Assembly (NCBI GenBank): GCA_029864785.1
Contig: JAOTST010000065.1
Span: 1 to 7,917, forward strand
Length of the DNA stretch: 7,917 nucleotides
Origin: Chromatiales bacterium
GTDB taxonomy: Bacteria; Pseudomonadota; Gammaproteobacteria; Thiohalomonadales; Thiohalomonadaceae
Direction of reading: 5' to 3'
Shown: positions 6,923 to 7,917 of the stretch, in pieces
Position numbering within the stretch: the first letter of the stretch is position 1
Layout: each line of letters opens with the position of its first letter
Position numbers and translations under genes: made by a program
The notes under the pieces: model-generated
The model's input: only the letters and a program-made list of their open reading frames with translations
The model's database searches: none
What the model was told of the DNA's origin: nothing

Positions 6923-7378
6923 TTAATTTTTACGTTTTTTCTTACTTTTTTTGGTGTCATTCTCAATCGGAAGGTTGGCACTCTGCCAAGCAAGAATCCC
7001 TCCCTTGAGATTATAGACCTGCTCAAAGCCCTGACTACGCAGACGGGCGCAACCCATCGCCGAGCGGTTACCACTACGACAACCAACAATCACAGGCTGC
7101 TGCTTATGTTGTTCGACTTCGGCAATACGCTCAACTAGCTGAGCTAGAGGGATATGGATCGAGCCGAGAATGTGCCCCTCCGCATACTCCTTATCTTCGC
7201 GCACATCGACATAGATGGCATCTTCGCGATTCATCAGTGTAACCGCGTCGGTAGCGACAACCTCGTGATAGCCACGAATTTTACGCATAACGCCGCCACC
7301 AAATATCATCATCAAGATAATGACAAGGGCAACAACCAGATCCCAGTGGTTTACTGAGAATTCAAATAGACGATCCAT
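6923..7378 (-). CDS. yibN: Membrane-anchored rhodanese-like sulfurtransferase (YibN-like)
   Basis: A 151-residue protein with one N-terminal membrane helix (about residues 13-30, DLVVALVIILMMIFGGGV) and a single rhodanese domain (about 40-138). The active-site loop CRSGNR at 100-105 carries the presumed catalytic cysteine C100, which in the family holds a persulfide. DVREDKEYAEGHILGSIHIP at 58-77 and NLKGGILAWQ at 123-132 are typical rhodanese-fold segments. The tail TKKSKKKRKN is strongly basic. The membrane helix and basic rhodanese side suggest an inner-membrane protein with its catalytic domain in the cytoplasm. Its donor and acceptor are unknown. It occupies the yibN place before grxC-secB-gpsA, as in E. 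coli. It follows the ArsR-type gene by 42 bp and has no clear Shine-Dalgarno before its ATG. Confidence 0.88.
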   Translation of the reverse strand: MDRLFEFSVNHWDLVVALVIILMMIFGGGVMRKIRGYHEVVATDAVTLMNREDAIYVDVREDKEYAEGHILGSIHIPLAQLVERIAEVEQHKQQPVIVGCRSGNRSAMGCARLRSQGFEQVYNLKGGILAWQSANLPIENDTKKSKKKRKN

Positions 7379-7420
7379 TAGGACAACTTAATTTTTTTAA
7401 AAGGCAAAAGGGAGGTAGGT

Positions 7421-7735
7421 TTAAGCCGCACTACAGAAGAGATCGCGCATCATGTCGATCAGCTTCAAGGTGCGCGAATCAACCATGCGATAAAAGACAC
7501 GGTTGGCATCTTTGCGTGAAGCAAGAATTCCTTTATCGCGCAAGATTGCGAGATGCTGAGAGATATTACTCTGCGAAGTACCAACACGCTCAACAATATC
7601 CTGTACGCTCACCTCTTGCTCACCCAAAGTACAGAGGATTTTAAGGCGTAGTGGATGCGACATCGCCTTCAACGAACGGGAGGCGCGATTGACATCTTCA
7701 TCATTGCTAATCAAATTTGGTTGGGCATTACTCAT
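7421..7735 (-). CDS. ArsR/SmtB-family winged-helix regulator with a BigR/SqrR/HlyU-like cysteine pair
   Basis: A 104-residue DNA-binding repressor-type protein. The winged-helix domain spans about residues 17-95: LKAMSHPLRLKILCTLGEQE at 22-41, the recognition helix region TSQSNISQHLAILRDKGIL at 53-71, and the wing RKDANRVFYRMVD at 74-86. The metal motif ELCVCDL of ArsR and SmtB is absent; the equivalent stretch is EVSVQDI. The only cysteines are C35 (helix 2) and C101 (last helix), 66 residues apart. This matches the pair that forms a disulfide or polysulfide bridge in BigR, SqrR and HlyU. A role as thiol or reactive-sulfur sensor is therefore plausible but inferred. AGGA lies 10 nt before the ATG. 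It is the first gene of a same-strand run with rhodanese, grxC, secB and gpsA, and may regulate that run and itself. Confidence 0.85.
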   Translation of the reverse strand: MSNAQPNLISNDEDVNRASRSLKAMSHPLRLKILCTLGEQEVSVQDIVERVGTSQSNISQHLAILRDKGILASRKDANRVFYRMVDSRTLKLIDMMRDLFCSAA

Positions 7736-7815
7736 GGACTATTTATCCTAAAAATTCAGGTCTTCAGAGAGCAGCCAACAGCGCTTGAAATATCTACCGG
7801 CCGACTCAACAATTT

Positions 7816-7829
7816 ATCTATAATCTATA
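7816..7829. repeat. Tandem 7-bp repeat upstream of the ArsR-family gene (candidate operator)
   Basis: ATCTATA occurs twice head to tail (7816-7822 and 7823-7829), reading TATAGATTATAGAT on the minus strand. It lies between the candidate -10 element and the regulator start. AT-rich repeats at such a position are plausible binding sites for an autoregulating ArsR-family protein, but no operator consensus was matched. Confidence 0.3.
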
Positions 7830-7857
7830 TCTTATGACTGCCATACAACAGCAAATC

Positions 7858-7863
7858 ATTATA
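7858..7863 (-). promoter_or_regulatory. Candidate -10 element of the promoter for the arsR-yibN-grxC-secB-gpsA run
   Basis: A perfect TATAAT is present on the minus strand, 122 bp upstream of the ArsR-family ATG. No good TTGACA-like -35 lies 16-18 bp further upstream, so if it is a real sigma-70 promoter it may depend on an activator. The 182 bp to the right edge contain no gene. Confidence 0.4.
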
Positions 7864-7885
7864 CAATAAACCACTCTTAAAGCAG

Positions 7886-7905
7886 TACTTTATTCGAATA
7901 CTTTA
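7886..7905. repeat. Direct repeat around a TATTCGAATA palindrome near the -35 region
   Basis: TACTTTA occurs at 7886-7892 and 7899-7905 with a 13-bp period. Between and overlapping them is the 10-bp perfect palindrome TATTCGAATA (7891-7900). It lies about 28-37 bp upstream of the candidate TATAAT, where an activator or repressor could bind. It could also be chance in AT-rich DNA. Confidence 0.3.
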
Positions 7906-7917
7906 ATACACTGATAT

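Noticed and set aside
6904..7089. Long N-terminal extension of the glutaredoxin frame (start near 7089, poly-valine beginning)
   Set aside because: It overlaps most of the rhodanese domain in another frame, has no glutaredoxin-like content, and GGAG sits 7 nt before the ATG at 6903, where the true protein starts.
7379..7420. Terminator between the ArsR-family gene and the rhodanese gene
   Set aside because: The minus-strand gap has a T- and A-rich stretch but no GC-rich stem before it, so no intrinsic terminator is supported.

Overview
The window reads as ordinary chromosomal DNA from a gammaproteobacterium. Three things point there: a mannose-sensitive haemagglutinin (MSHA) type IV pilus gene run (mshE-mshG-mshF), the block rhodanese-grxC-secB-gpsA with trmL convergent to it (familiar from Escherichia coli and relatives), and the individual protein sequences. 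A class 1B dihydroorotate dehydrogenase is not the usual enzyme of enteric gammaproteobacteria. Together with a two-cysteine ArsR-type regulator beside a rhodanese, it is compatible with a sulfur-metabolising or chemolithotrophic lineage, but that is inference. No mobile element, CRISPR array, tRNA or rRNA was seen.

Layout, left to right. Positions 1-3500 hold three minus-strand MSHA pilus genes: mshE (assembly ATPase with tandem c-di-GMP-binding motifs), mshG (inner-membrane platform) and the start of mshF, cut by the left edge. They are tightly packed (mshE/mshG overlap by 1 nt; mshF starts 21 nt after the mshG stop) and are probably one transcription unit. Upstream on the same strand is a pyrD of the 1B class (3552-4514). 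It is divergent from trmL (4599-5063, plus strand), with 84 bp between the two starts.

From 5066 to 7735 the minus strand carries, in transcription order, an ArsR-family regulator, a membrane-anchored rhodanese (yibN-like), grxC, secB and gpsA. Gaps are roughly 10-45 bp, so they are likely one operon read from a promoter in the 182 bp at the right edge. The products cover sulfur transfer, thiol redox, protein export and phospholipid precursor synthesis. gpsA and trmL converge with only 2 bp between their stop codons, over a 14-bp perfect palindrome.

Nothing here looks like a wholly new system. The best lead is the regulator: its two cysteines (C35, C101) are spaced as in the BigR/SqrR/HlyU/YgaV group of reactive-sulfur or redox sensors, and it heads an operon with rhodanese and glutaredoxin genes.
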